A DNA stretch of 64,000 nucleotides from Parapedobacter pyrenivorans_A (GTDB taxonomy: Bacteria; Bacteroidota; Bacteroidia; Sphingobacteriales; Sphingobacteriaceae), in contig NZ_JBHEUZ010000019.1 in NCBI RefSeq assembly GCF_041925275.1, positions 1 through 64,000 on the forward strand, given 5' to 3'. The notes beneath the pieces were generated by a model that made no database searches, was not told where the DNA came from, and saw only the letters and a program-made list of their open reading frames with translations. Below, in pieces: positions 17,722 through 25,549 of the stretch. Both the position numbers and the translations under genes were made by a program. The stretch's first letter is position 1, and the number at the start of each line of letters is the position of its first letter.

Positions 17722-18146
17722 TACGGGCACCGCGCACCGCTGATGGCCGTTGCCACAAAAATGGGCACCTCGGGAAACTGCGGCCCGAATAAAGCCAAAC
17801 AGGCATATGGATAAGCGATAAGCTCATGGTCTGCCTCCGGATCGTACGTGCGGAGTTCCACAAAAATCCGGTCGCCCGTCATAAACCCATCATACAGCGT
17901 GAGGTTACCACCCGCAATCTTGACGACCCGGTGGTAGGTTTGATTGTCAACATGGATGGTTTCCCCCACGTCTCCATACTTGGCGGGAAGTTGTATAAGG
18001 AACGTATTCTCGCAGTATTCCCGGAATGCCAATCCGGTTGCTTCAATACATTGACCATCCAAGTCGATACGGTCTTTCTCGCACGCCATAAAGCCAATCA
18101 AGGCCACGATGGCCAACAGATGGTATATCCTAATCCGTTTAATCAT
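17721..18146 (-). CDS. Hypothetical lipoprotein
   Basis: A 141-residue protein with lipobox IGFMACEKDR (lipid Cys at residue 22). Contains four further Cys residues (QCIEATG, EYCENTF, YACLALF and GARCP), so disulfides are likely in the periplasm. The strand pattern GETIHVDNQTYHRVVKIAG looks like a small beta-barrel. No family recognised. Its stop overlaps the YjbR gene start; it is divergent from the Crp/Fnr gene. Confidence 0.55.
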   Translation of the reverse strand: MIKRIRIYHLLAIVALIGFMACEKDRIDLDGQCIEATGLAFREYCENTFLIQLPAKYGDVGETIHVDNQTYHRVVKIAGGNLTLYDGFMTGDRIFVELRTYDPEADHELIAYPYACLALFGPQFPEVPIFVATAISGARCP

Positions 18147-18178
18147 TGTTGTTTCTATTGCCGACTGTATAATGACCG

Positions 18179-18198
18179 TACCAGTGTAACGACTGGTA
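18179..18198. repeat. Inverted repeat in the divergent promoter region
   Basis: TACCAGT-GTAACG-ACTGGTA is a perfect 7-bp inverted repeat with a 6-base spacer between the divergent lipoprotein and Crp/Fnr genes. Size and position fit a dimeric repressor or activator site. No matching regulator can be named. Confidence 0.45.
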
Positions 18199-18266
18199 GC
18201 GGCAGAACGCTACAGACCCTTTTATCCGTATGCTATCCCCGCGAAACCGTGGGGTATATTTCGAAA

Positions 18267-18300
18267 TTGAGGCATTCACACCCAAATATGTTTACTTTTG
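18267..18300 (+). promoter_or_regulatory. Promoter of the Crp/Fnr gene
   Basis: TACTTTTG (18293-18300) matches TAnnTTTG; TTG at 18267-18269 is a possible -33 element with a long 23-bp spacer. Its last three bases are the TTG that could be mistaken for a start codon, which supports the ATG at 18343 as the real start with a leader of about 35 bases. Confidence 0.55.
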
Positions 18301-18342
18301 TTTTTAAAATCAACTGGCAAAGTGCAGGTAAATACATACGCC

Positions 18343-18915
18343 ATGTTTAGCGAACTTGAAAAGAACCTTGGGCAGCACATAGCGCTGACAGCCGACGAAT
18401 TAGATCGGGTGAAACGGCACTTCGTACCAAAGAAACTACGCCGGAAACAACTCCTGCTGGAGCAGGGCGATGTGTGCACGCGCATGGCGTTCGTAACAAA
18501 AGGTGCCCTGTTCTCCTACTCCACCACCGAAAAGGGCTCCATCAACGTGGTGCAGTTTGCGTTCGAATCGTGGTGGATGGCTGATCTGTACAGCTTCTTC
18601 ACCCAAGAGCCGTCCAAACTGACCATCGAGGCGCTGGAAGATTGCGAGCTGCTTCTCCTTAAGGCGGACCGCCTGGAACCACTGCTGGTCGAAGTGCCAG
18701 CCATGGAATCGTACCTGCGGATACTTTACCAGAATGCGTACGTGGCCCTGCAGCGCCGCATGGAAGAAACCATAGGCCTCGCCGCCGAGCAGCGGTACAC
18801 CCGCTTCATGGAACGCGACGGGCACCTGCTGCTGCGTGTACCACAGCACCTCATTGCGTCTTACCTGGGCGTTACACCCGAAACACTGAGCCGTATACGG
18901 AAGCAGGTTTCGTAA
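18343..18915 (+). CDS. Crp/Fnr-family transcriptional regulator
   Basis: 190 residues. Residues about 20-115 form the cyclic-nucleotide-binding-like beta-roll (LLEQGDVCTRMAFVTKGALF), about 118-145 the dimer helix, and about 160-188 a winged helix-turn-helix (VPQHLIASYLGVTPETLSRI). The recognition helix carries E180, S183 and R184, the E-x-x-S-R set that FNR uses to read TTGAT. There are only two Cys residues, not the N-terminal cluster of FNR, so it is unlikely to sense oxygen by a 4Fe-4S cluster. A perfect TTGAT-N4-ATCAA box lies 18 bp beyond its stop, in front of the next operon, which it may control. Confidence 0.85.
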   Translation: MFSELEKNLGQHIALTADELDRVKRHFVPKKLRRKQLLLEQGDVCTRMAFVTKGALFSYSTTEKGSINVVQFAFESWWMADLYSFFTQEPSKLTIEALEDCELLLLKADRLEPLLVEVPAMESYLRILYQNAYVALQRRMEETIGLAAEQRYTRFMERDGHLLLRVPQHLIASYLGVTPETLSRIRKQVS

Positions 18916-18933
18916 GCCCAAGCCCGAAAGTCG

Positions 18934-18947
18934 TTGATATATATCAA
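18934..18947 (+). promoter_or_regulatory. FNR-type box
   Basis: TTGATATATATCAA is a perfect palindrome and an exact match to TTGAT-N4-ATCAA. Its centre is about 65 bp before the expected start of transcription of the downstream promoter, the usual place of a class-I activator site. A second related sequence follows 23 bp later (ATATATCAATG at 18939-18949, ATATATCATTG at 18962-18972). Confidence 0.6.
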
Positions 18948-18968
18948 TGCCATTCCTTATCATATATC

Positions 18969-19000
18969 ATTGGGCCGGCCCTAAAACCGGGGTACCTTTG
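18969..19000 (+). promoter_or_regulatory. Bacteroidota-type promoter
   Basis: ATTG (18969-18972), a 20-bp spacer and TACCTTTG (18993-19000), a perfect -7 box. It drives the F420-type reductase gene. Confidence 0.7.
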
Positions 19001-19013
19001 TATCATAACAAAA

Positions 19014-19018
19014 GGAGG
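19014..19018 (+). promoter_or_regulatory. Ribosome binding site that decides the start
   Basis: GGAGG here is one base from the ATG at 19020 but 7 bases from the ATG at 19026, so the second ATG is the likely start. Confidence 0.65.
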
Positions 19019-19025
19019 AATGAAT

Positions 19026-19688
19026 ATGAAAACGAAATCAACCATCGCCATCATCGGAAGCACCGGAAATATGGGCTCCGCGATTGCCAAATCCCTGGCC
19101 AAGGGACGAAACAGGCTGTTGCTTTTCGGCCGCGATAAAGCAAAATTAGACACACTGCACAGTGACATCCACGCCCTCAACAGCAATGCCGACGTGGAAG
19201 CCATCGGCTGCCCCAGGGATGCCAGCTGGGAGGCCGACATCGTCATCCTCGCGGTGCCCTACACGGCAGAAGCGGCAATAGCCGAAGAGATTAAACCGTA
19301 TGTAACACAAAAAATTGTCATCAGCATTGCCAACCCGATGAACGAGACGTTTGACGGGATGATAACGCCGGCCGACTCAAGCGCCGCCCAGGAATTGCAA
19401 CGGCTGCTGCCGGATGCACAGGTGGTTAAAGCATTTAACACCACCTACGCAGCAAACTTTGCCGAACCGGTGATTGCCGGTAAACCGGCAGATTCATTTG
19501 TGGCTGGCGATGATGAGCAAGCCGTGCAAACCGTGACCGAATTGGTGCAAAGCATAGGTCTCCATCCCGTGGTAGCGGGTGGTCTGGCAGTAAGCCATAC
19601 GTTGGAGCACATGCAATTGCTGCTGATCCAACTGACGATGAAAAATAACTATAACTGGCATGCCGGTTGGAAAATTTTACACAATTAA
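19026..19688 (+). CDS. F420-dependent-type NADP oxidoreductase
   Basis: 220 residues from ATG 19026. An N-terminal Rossmann fold is clear (IAIIGSTGNMGSAIAKSLAK, NADP-binding GSTGNMG), then the strand DIVILAVPY, and the conserved VVKAFNTTYA stretch of the NADP oxidoreductase, coenzyme-F420-dependent family. Bacteroidota do not make F420, so it is likely to reduce another quinone-like or flavin-like acceptor with NADPH. It stands first in a block with YceI, a YgiD-type dioxygenase and a flavin monooxygenase. The FNR-type box and a strong promoter lie directly upstream. Confidence 0.82.
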   Translation: MKTKSTIAIIGSTGNMGSAIAKSLAKGRNRLLLFGRDKAKLDTLHSDIHALNSNADVEAIGCPRDASWEADIVILAVPYTAEAAIAEEIKPYVTQKIVISIANPMNETFDGMITPADSSAAQELQRLLPDAQVVKAFNTTYAANFAEPVIAGKPADSFVAGDDEQAVQTVTELVQSIGLHPVVAGGLAVSHTLEHMQLLLIQLTMKNNYNWHAGWKILHN

Positions 19689-19738
19689 CATTCAAAACTA
19701 TTTTATAACTGAGAAAAATTAACATCATGAAACCATCA

Positions 19739-19753
19739 TGATTTTCAAAATCA
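19739..19753. repeat. Inverted repeat upstream of yceI
   Basis: TGATTTT-C-AAAATCA is a perfect 7-bp inverted repeat, 106 bp before the YceI start. The half-site TGAT recalls the FNR-type box upstream, but the spacing differs. It may be an operator. Confidence 0.4.
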
Positions 19754-19858
19754 CACAGCGGAATGACTAAACGGCTTCAGCCATCTTGAATGCCGTTGAA
19801 AAAACACAAACGAAAAATCATGATAGCTTCATCACCATTAGAAAACAAATTTAGAAAG

Positions 19859-20431
19859 ATGAAAAAAGGATTATTAGCAATCGCCCTGCTTATTGCAACA
19901 ACAGTTTTTGCAGCAGTGACATTATGGACAAACGACAAGGCGCATTCGCAGTTGCAGTTTACGGTGACGCACCTGGGCTTGAGCGACGTATCGGGTACAT
20001 TCAACGACTTTGATGTGAAAGTGAATGCCACAAAAGAAGATTTCAGCGATGCCGTATTCGAACTGACGGCCAAAGTAGCATCGATCGATACCCGTGTGGG
20101 AGCACGTAACGACCATTTGAGGAGCGCCGACTTTTTTGATGCCGAGAAATACCCCGAAATCACATACAAAAGCACCGCCATCAAAAAGAAGGGTAAAGAC
20201 AAGTATAAACTCACGGGCGACCTGACTATACATGGCGTTACCAAATCAGTAACGACAGACCTGCTGTACCGCGGTAAGCTGGTAGACGAAGAAACCGGCA
20301 AGGAAACGGTAGGATTCCAGCTTACCGGCGAAATCAAACGTTCAGACTTTAACGTAGGCCCCGGATTCCCCGAGCCGATGATCAGCGATGTGGTGCGCAT
20401 CAAGGCCGATGGCGAATTTGTGAAGCAGTAA
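19859..20431 (+). CDS. YceI-family periplasmic protein
   Basis: 190 residues from ATG 19859 (MKKGLLAIALLIATTVFAA signal peptide); longer in-frame starts would bury the signal. The lipocalin-like YceI domain fills the rest: DKAHSQLQFTVTHLGLSDVS, the strand pair VASIDTRVGARNDHLRSADF (typical D-x-R-D/N-x-H-L) and LTIHGVTKSVTTDL. YceI proteins bind polyisoprenoid-type lipids in the periplasm and are induced by base or osmotic stress. It lies between an oxidoreductase and a dioxygenase, so a role with quinone-like lipids is possible. A strong terminator follows. Confidence 0.92.
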   Translation: MKKGLLAIALLIATTVFAAVTLWTNDKAHSQLQFTVTHLGLSDVSGTFNDFDVKVNATKEDFSDAVFELTAKVASIDTRVGARNDHLRSADFFDAEKYPEITYKSTAIKKKGKDKYKLTGDLTIHGVTKSVTTDLLYRGKLVDEETGKETVGFQLTGEIKRSDFNVGPGFPEPMISDVVRIKADGEFVKQ

Positions 20432-20450
20432 GCATAATTAAAAAGATTAC

Positions 20451-20502
20451 TGGCGGACTGCTGGCCCGGTACATCATACGGGGTAGTGTCCGCCATTTTT
20501 TT
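20451..20502 (+). terminator. Rho-independent terminator between yceI and the dioxygenase gene
   Basis: TGGCGGAC (20451-20458) pairs perfectly with GTCCGCCA (20488-20495), with a weak inner hairpin in the 29-base loop, then seven T. It ends only 11 bp before the ATG at 20514, so it could also act as an attenuator. Confidence 0.75.
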
Positions 20503-20513
20503 GACCCATTACA

Positions 20514-21389
20514 ATGAAGAGAAAGGAGTTTCTGAAAGCCATGGCAATACCTATAGGGGCCGCAGCGGGGCTGAGTAGCCTCAGGGGCCTGAAAGATAGC
20601 CTCCCCGCAAGCGAAAAAATGCCGGTGTTATTCATCGGCCACGGTTCCCCCATGAACGGGATATTGGACAATTCATTCAGCCAAGGATGGGCTGATATGG
20701 CAAAACGGCTTCCACACCCCAAGGCGGTGCTGGTGGTATCGGCCCATTGGGAGACCAAGGGCACCTTCGTTACCGCGATGGACAACCCGAAAACCATACA
20801 CGATTTCGGTGGCTTCCCGCGGGAACTTTACGAGGTACAATACCCGGCGCCCGGCAACCCGGAGTTGGCTGCCGAAACGGCCAATATGATCAAGTCAGCG
20901 TCTGTAGGGCTCGACCACGAATGGGGGCTCGACCACGGCGCATGGACCGTAGTGCGCCACATGTACCCCGATGCCAGCATACCGGTGCTGCAACTAAGCA
21001 TGGATTACACGAAAGGTGCACAATACCATTATGAACTGGCCCGTGAACTGTATGACCTACGCAACAAAGGTGTACTCGTAATCGGTAGCGGCAACATGGT
21101 GCATAACCTGCGGATGGTAGCCTGGGATAAACTCGGCCATGACTATGGTTTTGATTGGGCCCTGCAGATGAATGACACGTTCAAGCAGCTGATTGCCGAT
21201 GGTGACCACCCGCGCCTCATCGATTACCGACAGCTCGGCCGAGAAGCGCAGTTGGCTATACCCACACCTGAACATTACCTCCCCCTGCTTTACACACTGG
21301 GGTTGAGCGGCAGGCGGGATGAGATTACATTCTTTAACGACAAACCGGTAGGCGGCTCACTGACGATGACATCGGTAAAAATCGGTTAA
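20514..21389 (+). CDS. ygiD: 4,5-DOPA-extradiol-dioxygenase family protein (YgiD-like)
   Basis: 291 residues. The class-III extradiol dioxygenase fold is clear: FIGHGSPMN (H43), VVSAHWE (H78), WGLDHGAW and PEHYLPLLY near the C-terminus; the His residues are the expected Zn2+ ligands. E. coli YgiD opens the ring of L-DOPA. The N-terminus (MKRKEFLKAMAIPIGAAAG) is longer than in E. coli and looks like a signal peptide of Tat type without the twin Arg, so the protein may be exported. The start lies right after a terminator, and there is no strong ribosome binding site. Confidence 0.88.
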   Translation: MKRKEFLKAMAIPIGAAAGLSSLRGLKDSLPASEKMPVLFIGHGSPMNGILDNSFSQGWADMAKRLPHPKAVLVVSAHWETKGTFVTAMDNPKTIHDFGGFPRELYEVQYPAPGNPELAAETANMIKSASVGLDHEWGLDHGAWTVVRHMYPDASIPVLQLSMDYTKGAQYHYELARELYDLRNKGVLVIGSGNMVHNLRMVAWDKLGHDYGFDWALQMNDTFKQLIADGDHPRLIDYRQLGREAQLAIPTPEHYLPLLYTLGLSGRRDEITFFNDKPVGGSLTMTSVKIG

Positions 21390-21427
21390 CGGAATTATCG
21401 TATCTTGCCTGTCAAGATAATCACGGT

Positions 21428-22525
21428 ATGGTATCTTCTCCTCACCTGGTTTACCAAACGGGTATCGCCGTAATCGGCGCGGGACAGGCTGGGCTTTCTT
21501 CCGCTTTTCACCTCAAGCAGTTGGGGCTGGCCCCGGGGCGCAATTTCGTAGTGCTGGACCAGTCGCCCCAACCGGGTGGTGCCTGGCAATACCGATGGCC
21601 ATCGCTTACGCTGAGCACGGCAAACCGCATACACGACTTGCCGGGCCTCCCCTTTGCCGAGACGGTGGCCGACACGCGCGCCGTGGAGGTGCCGGCCAAT
21701 AGCGCGGTGCCCCAATATTTTGATGTTTACGAACGTAAATTCGGGCTGTTGGTATATCGCCCCGTGAAGGTAATTGTGGTATGCGAACGTGAGGGGCGGC
21801 TGCGTATCGAAACGGACAAAGGGTTGTTTTCGGCCCAGGGAATCATCAATGCCACGGGTACATGGGATAAGCCGTATATACCGGAATACCCGGGAGCATC
21901 CTTATTTGGGGGCACACAACTGCATACCCGGGATTACCGAACGGCAGCCGCCTTCGCGGGCAAGCACGTACTCATCGTCGGCGGCGGTATCTCGGCCATC
22001 CAACTACTCGATGAGATTTCGCAGGTAACGGACACCACGTGGGTAACCCGGCGCCCGCCGGTATTCGAGCCGGGTCCTTTCACGCCCGAGCGGGGCCGCG
22101 CGGCCGTGGCCGTGGTGGAAGAGCGCGTGCGCCAAGGGCTACCGCCGGCATCGGTAGTATCGGTAACCGGCCTGCCCATCACACCGGCAGTAGAGACCAT
22201 GCGCGAACGCGGCGTGCTGAACCGCCAGCCGATGTTCAGCGAGATCACCCCCACAGGGGTGCGCTGGCCCGATGGCCGCACGCTAGCGGTAGACGTTATC
22301 CTGTGGTGCACCGGCTTCCGCAGCTCGCTCGACCACTTGATGCCGCTTATGCTGCGCGAGCCTACAGGAGGCATTACGATGGCCGGACGCTTAGCTACTA
22401 TGGTGGCGAGGGACCCCCGCATCCATCTGGTGGGCTATGGCCCCTCAGCATCGACCATCGGCGCCAACCGGGCGGGGCGGGCGGCAGCGCAGGAACTGAT
22501 GGATTACCTGGGCATGGGCAAATGA
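21428..22525 (+). CDS. FAD-dependent monooxygenase-like oxidoreductase (CzcO family)
   Basis: 365 residues with two Rossmann folds: FAD site IAVIGAGQAGLSSAFHL (about 13-29) and NADP site VLIVGGGISAIQLL (about 180-193). The motif between them, QPGGAWQYRWPSL and INATGTWDKPY, is typical of flavin-containing monooxygenases of the CzcO/YUCCA type. The C-terminal ILWCTGFRSS is the usual ATG-like motif. It should hydroxylate or oxidise a small substrate with NADPH and O2. It may share a role with the dioxygenase upstream, 38 bp away. Local GC is high near its 3' end. Confidence 0.85.
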   Translation: MVSSPHLVYQTGIAVIGAGQAGLSSAFHLKQLGLAPGRNFVVLDQSPQPGGAWQYRWPSLTLSTANRIHDLPGLPFAETVADTRAVEVPANSAVPQYFDVYERKFGLLVYRPVKVIVVCEREGRLRIETDKGLFSAQGIINATGTWDKPYIPEYPGASLFGGTQLHTRDYRTAAAFAGKHVLIVGGGISAIQLLDEISQVTDTTWVTRRPPVFEPGPFTPERGRAAVAVVEERVRQGLPPASVVSVTGLPITPAVETMRERGVLNRQPMFSEITPTGVRWPDGRTLAVDVILWCTGFRSSLDHLMPLMLREPTGGITMAGRLATMVARDPRIHLVGYGPSASTIGANRAGRAAAQELMDYLGMGK

Positions 22526-22578
22526 GTTAAAAGTCTGCGATTTTACCTAAGTTTACCGCCGTAAAAATAGAGTAAGCA

Positions 22579-23439
22579 ATGGCGTCAGGTTTTTTTGCTA
22601 TTTTAGATGACATAGCGGCGTTGATGGACGATGTGGCCGTGGCCAGTAAAATCGCCACCCGCAAAACCGCAGGTATACTGGGCGATGATCTGGCGGTGAA
22701 TGCAGAGAAGGCTACCGGCTTTCTAGCCTCCCGCGAATTGCCGGTACTGTGGGCCATCACGAAAGGGTCTTTCCTAAATAAACTAATCATCGTTCCGGTG
22801 GCTTTGCTTTTGAATGCCTTTTTCCCGGCAGCCATCCAGGTGATTTTGATATTGGGCGGGGCTTACCTCGCCTACGAGGGAGTAGAGAAGATTATCGAGT
22901 TTTTCTTCCACCGCCAAAAAAAGGGGCACGAGGTAATCGAAGAGCAACGGGAACAACCCGACGACGCCGAAAAGACGAAAATCAGATCGGCCATCACCAC
23001 CGATTTCATCCTATCGGTAGAGATTGTAATCATCGCCCTCGGCACCGTGCTCGACAAAAGCCTCACCATCCAGATACTGACCGTATCGGTGGTTGCGCTA
23101 TTGGCCACGGTGGGCGTATACGGCATCGTCGCGCTCATCGTACGGATGGACGACGTAGGTCACCGCCTTATCAAGTACAGCAATGAAAAGGGATGGTTAT
23201 CCGCCCTGGGGAAACTCTTGGTGAAGTCGCTACCTATCGTCATCAAAAGCCTGGCCGTGATCGGTACCGTTGCCCTGCTACTGGTTTCTGGTGGCATTTT
23301 TGTGCACAATATCGACTACTTCCACCACCTATTGCCAGCGGTACCGCCTATCATCAAAGAATTGTCTTTTGGGCTCGTGGCCGGTTTGGTCGTGGTAGCT
23401 TTGGTGAGCGTAGGGAAGCGGATAGTTCGCAAAGGGTAG
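22579..23439 (+). CDS. DUF808 membrane protein (YedI-like)
   Basis: 286 residues. The start MASGFFAILDDIAALMDDVA and the block KTAGILGDDLAVNAEKATGF are the DUF808 signature, followed by about six transmembrane helices (residues about 65-85, 90-110, 150-170, 175-195, 230-255 and 260-280). E. coli YedI is a homologue. The function of the family is not established; inner-membrane location is certain from the helices. Neighbouring genes do not suggest a partner. Confidence 0.88.
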   Translation: MASGFFAILDDIAALMDDVAVASKIATRKTAGILGDDLAVNAEKATGFLASRELPVLWAITKGSFLNKLIIVPVALLLNAFFPAAIQVILILGGAYLAYEGVEKIIEFFFHRQKKGHEVIEEQREQPDDAEKTKIRSAITTDFILSVEIVIIALGTVLDKSLTIQILTVSVVALLATVGVYGIVALIVRMDDVGHRLIKYSNEKGWLSALGKLLVKSLPIVIKSLAVIGTVALLLVSGGIFVHNIDYFHHLLPAVPPIIKELSFGLVAGLVVVALVSVGKRIVRKG

Positions 23440-23451
23440 TTGGATATCCAA
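23440..23451. repeat. Palindrome upstream of the Gfo/Idh gene
   Basis: TTGGATATCCAA is a perfect 12-bp palindrome, starting right after the TAG of the DUF808 gene. A second inverted repeat, CCGA-TATT-TCGG (23460-23471), follows. Both lie in the 97-bp gap before the Gfo/Idh gene and may bind a regulator. Confidence 0.35.
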
Positions 23452-23536
23452 AAATAATCCCGATATTTCGGTTTCAAAAAGCCGGAAAGCGAGAGTATGC
23501 TCTTCCCGGCCATTATGGACCAAAAGAAGCTAACTG

Positions 23537-25039
23537 ATGACGGACCTGTCCAGACGGAAATTCATACGCAACACCGCGGCTGCCGCGGGATTCTCAATTG
23601 TTTCGAGCCATGTATTGGGCAAAATCACTGGCCACGTAGCCCCTAGCGACAAGCTCAACATCGCCGGTATCGGCGTGGGAGGCGTAGGCCGCCGCAACCT
23701 CGCTAATATGGCTACCGAAAATATCGTGGCACTATGCGACGTGGATTGGCGCTATGCGGCAAAGACGTTTGGCGACTACCCCAACGCACGCCGTTTCAAA
23801 GACTGGCGGGTGATGTTTGACGAACTAGGCAAATCGATCGACGGTATCATGGTAGCCACCCCCGACCATACCCACGCCGGCGTAACCGCCCACGCCATGA
23901 CCCTGGGCAAGCACTGCTATACGCAGAAGCCCCTCACCCACTCGGTGTACGAATCGAGGCTGCTGACCAAACTGGCTGAGAAACACCGCGTGGCTACGCA
24001 GATGGGCAACCAGGGCAATTCCTTCGACTGGTGCCGCCGCATAACGGAGTGGATACAGGCTGGTGCGATAGGCGACGTATATGAGGTGCATTGTTGGACC
24101 AACCGGCCCATCTGGCCGCAGGGACTCAACCTGCCTACCGAGAGCGAGCCGGTGCCAAGCACGCTCGACTGGGACCTCTTTATCGGGCCGGCAGAAAAAC
24201 GGCCCTACCACTCGGTGTATACCCCCTGGAACTGGCGCGGATGGTGGGACTTCGGCACCGGCGCACTCGGCGATATGGCCTGCCACATCATGGACCCCAT
24301 CTACTGGGCACTAGACCTGAAATATCCCACCAAGGTACACGGCAGCTCCACACTGAGCAACCTCTACTCAGCACCCCACGCACAGATGGTGCACTACACT
24401 TTCCCCGAGCGCCCGGCAAAGGGTAAAGTGAACATGCCGGAGGTGAAAGTGGTTTGGTATGACGGCGGCTTGCTCCCTGAGCGCCCGGCTGAACTAGCGC
24501 CAGGCAAGATGCTGGGCGACACAGATGGTGGAATTATCTTTGTGGGTACGAAAGGCAAGATCATGACGGGATGCTTCGGTATGAACCCTACCTTGCTGCC
24601 CGAAACCGAAATGGAACACTTTGAAGAACCCACCCCGTGGATACCACGCATCGAGGGAGGCAGCGGTAATATCTGGGATACCAATGCGCACGAGCAGGAA
24701 TGGGTAAGGGCGGCGAAAGAATCGCCCCGTAACCGTACGGAAGCGTCGTCGCACTTCGGGTTCTCAGGCCCATTTAATGAAACGGTCGTGATGGGCGTGC
24801 TCGCCGTGCGGCTACAGGGGCTCAACAGGGAGCTCCTGTGGGATGGGGAGCGCATGGAGTTTACAAACATAAGCGCAGATGAAAAAATACAGGTCGTTTC
24901 CGTAGACAACTTTGAGGTCATCGACGGTGACCCCCGGTTCGATCGCCGTTTTATCGAACTCAACGCCGCAGACGCTGCCCGCGAATGGATAAACCATACG
25001 TATCACAACGGGTTTAAGCTGCCGGAAATGCCCCGGTGA
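23537..25039 (+). CDS. Tat-exported Gfo/Idh/MocA oxidoreductase
   Basis: 500 residues with a twin-arginine signal (SRRKFIRNTAAAAGF, residues 5-19). The Rossmann segment LNIAGIGVGGVGRRN (39-53) binds NAD(P), and the C-terminal alpha/beta domain has WNWRGWWDFGTGALGDMACH, quoted in two parts as WWDFGTGALGD and HIMDPIYWAL. The usual EKP motif reads QKP (CYTQKPLTH), keeping the Lys. Tat-exported members of the family include GH109 alpha-N-acetylgalactosaminidases, but the GH109 hallmark cannot be confirmed here. It likely acts on a sugar or inositol in the periplasm, NAD(P) being bound before export. Confidence 0.87.
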   Translation: MTDLSRRKFIRNTAAAAGFSIVSSHVLGKITGHVAPSDKLNIAGIGVGGVGRRNLANMATENIVALCDVDWRYAAKTFGDYPNARRFKDWRVMFDELGKSIDGIMVATPDHTHAGVTAHAMTLGKHCYTQKPLTHSVYESRLLTKLAEKHRVATQMGNQGNSFDWCRRITEWIQAGAIGDVYEVHCWTNRPIWPQGLNLPTESEPVPSTLDWDLFIGPAEKRPYHSVYTPWNWRGWWDFGTGALGDMACHIMDPIYWALDLKYPTKVHGSSTLSNLYSAPHAQMVHYTFPERPAKGKVNMPEVKVVWYDGGLLPERPAELAPGKMLGDTDGGIIFVGTKGKIMTGCFGMNPTLLPETEMEHFEEPTPWIPRIEGGSGNIWDTNAHEQEWVRAAKESPRNRTEASSHFGFSGPFNETVVMGVLAVRLQGLNRELLWDGERMEFTNISADEKIQVVSVDNFEVIDGDPRFDRRFIELNAADAAREWINHTYHNGFKLPEMPR

Positions 25040-25058
25040 ATCGACCGAAAATTATTGC

Positions 25059-25066
25059 TATCTTTG
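25059..25066 (+). promoter_or_regulatory. -7 box of the Rrf2 gene
   Basis: TATCTTTG matches TAnnTTTG and lies 28 bp before the ATG at 25095. No good -33 element is visible. AGGAG at 25084-25088 is a good ribosome binding site (6-base spacing). Confidence 0.45.
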
Positions 25067-25094
25067 TTAGTTGAGAAACCACTAGGAGTCAGGG

Positions 25095-25532
25095 ATGTTA
25101 TCCAAAAAAACGAAATACGCCATCAAGGCACTGATTGTGTTGGGCCGGAATTACGGCAAGGAACCCATGCAGATCCTGCGCATTGCAGAGGCTGAACGTA
25201 TTCCCAAGAAATTCCTCGAACAGATCCTGCTGGAAATGCGCAACGCGGGTATACTATACAGTAAAAAGGGTGCGGGAGGGGGTTACAGCCTTAACAAAGC
25301 CCCCGAAGATATCCGGCTTTCGCAAGTGATGCGTCTCATCGACGGCCCCATTGCACTGCTACCCTGCGTAAGTCTCAACTTCTACAGGAAATGCGATGAA
25401 TGCCTGGAAGAGGGAGTATGCGGCATCCGCGATACCTTTACCGACGTACGCGATGCGATGCTACAAATCCTCAACGACACCAGTATAGCCGACATCATCA
25501 ACAAAGAGAAGCGACTGGCGCTGGACGACTGA
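25095..25532 (+). CDS. Rrf2-family transcriptional regulator
   Basis: 145 residues. An N-terminal winged helix (KKTKYAIKALIVLGRNYG, then RIPKKFLEQILLEMRNAGIL) and the wing KKGAGGGYSLNKAPEDI are typical of Rrf2. Four Cys residues (C91, C100, C103, C109) lie where IscR and NsrR hold an Fe-S cluster, so sensing of iron-sulfur status, NO or redox is plausible. It is convergent with the symporter gene and follows the Tat-exported oxidoreductase. Its targets are unknown. Confidence 0.88.
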   Translation: MLSKKTKYAIKALIVLGRNYGKEPMQILRIAEAERIPKKFLEQILLEMRNAGILYSKKGAGGGYSLNKAPEDIRLSQVMRLIDGPIALLPCVSLNFYRKCDECLEEGVCGIRDTFTDVRDAMLQILNDTSIADIINKEKRLALDD

Positions 25533-25549
25533 TAAGCCTCCTGTATGCG

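Noticed and set aside
18298..18342. TTG start for the Crp/Fnr protein
   Set aside because: The TTG is part of the TACTTTTG promoter box, and the domain begins at the ATG at 18343.
23481..23510. GCCGG..CCGGC hairpin as a terminator of the DUF808 gene
   Set aside because: No T-run follows on the plus strand; the T-run lies on the other side, and no minus-strand gene would end there.
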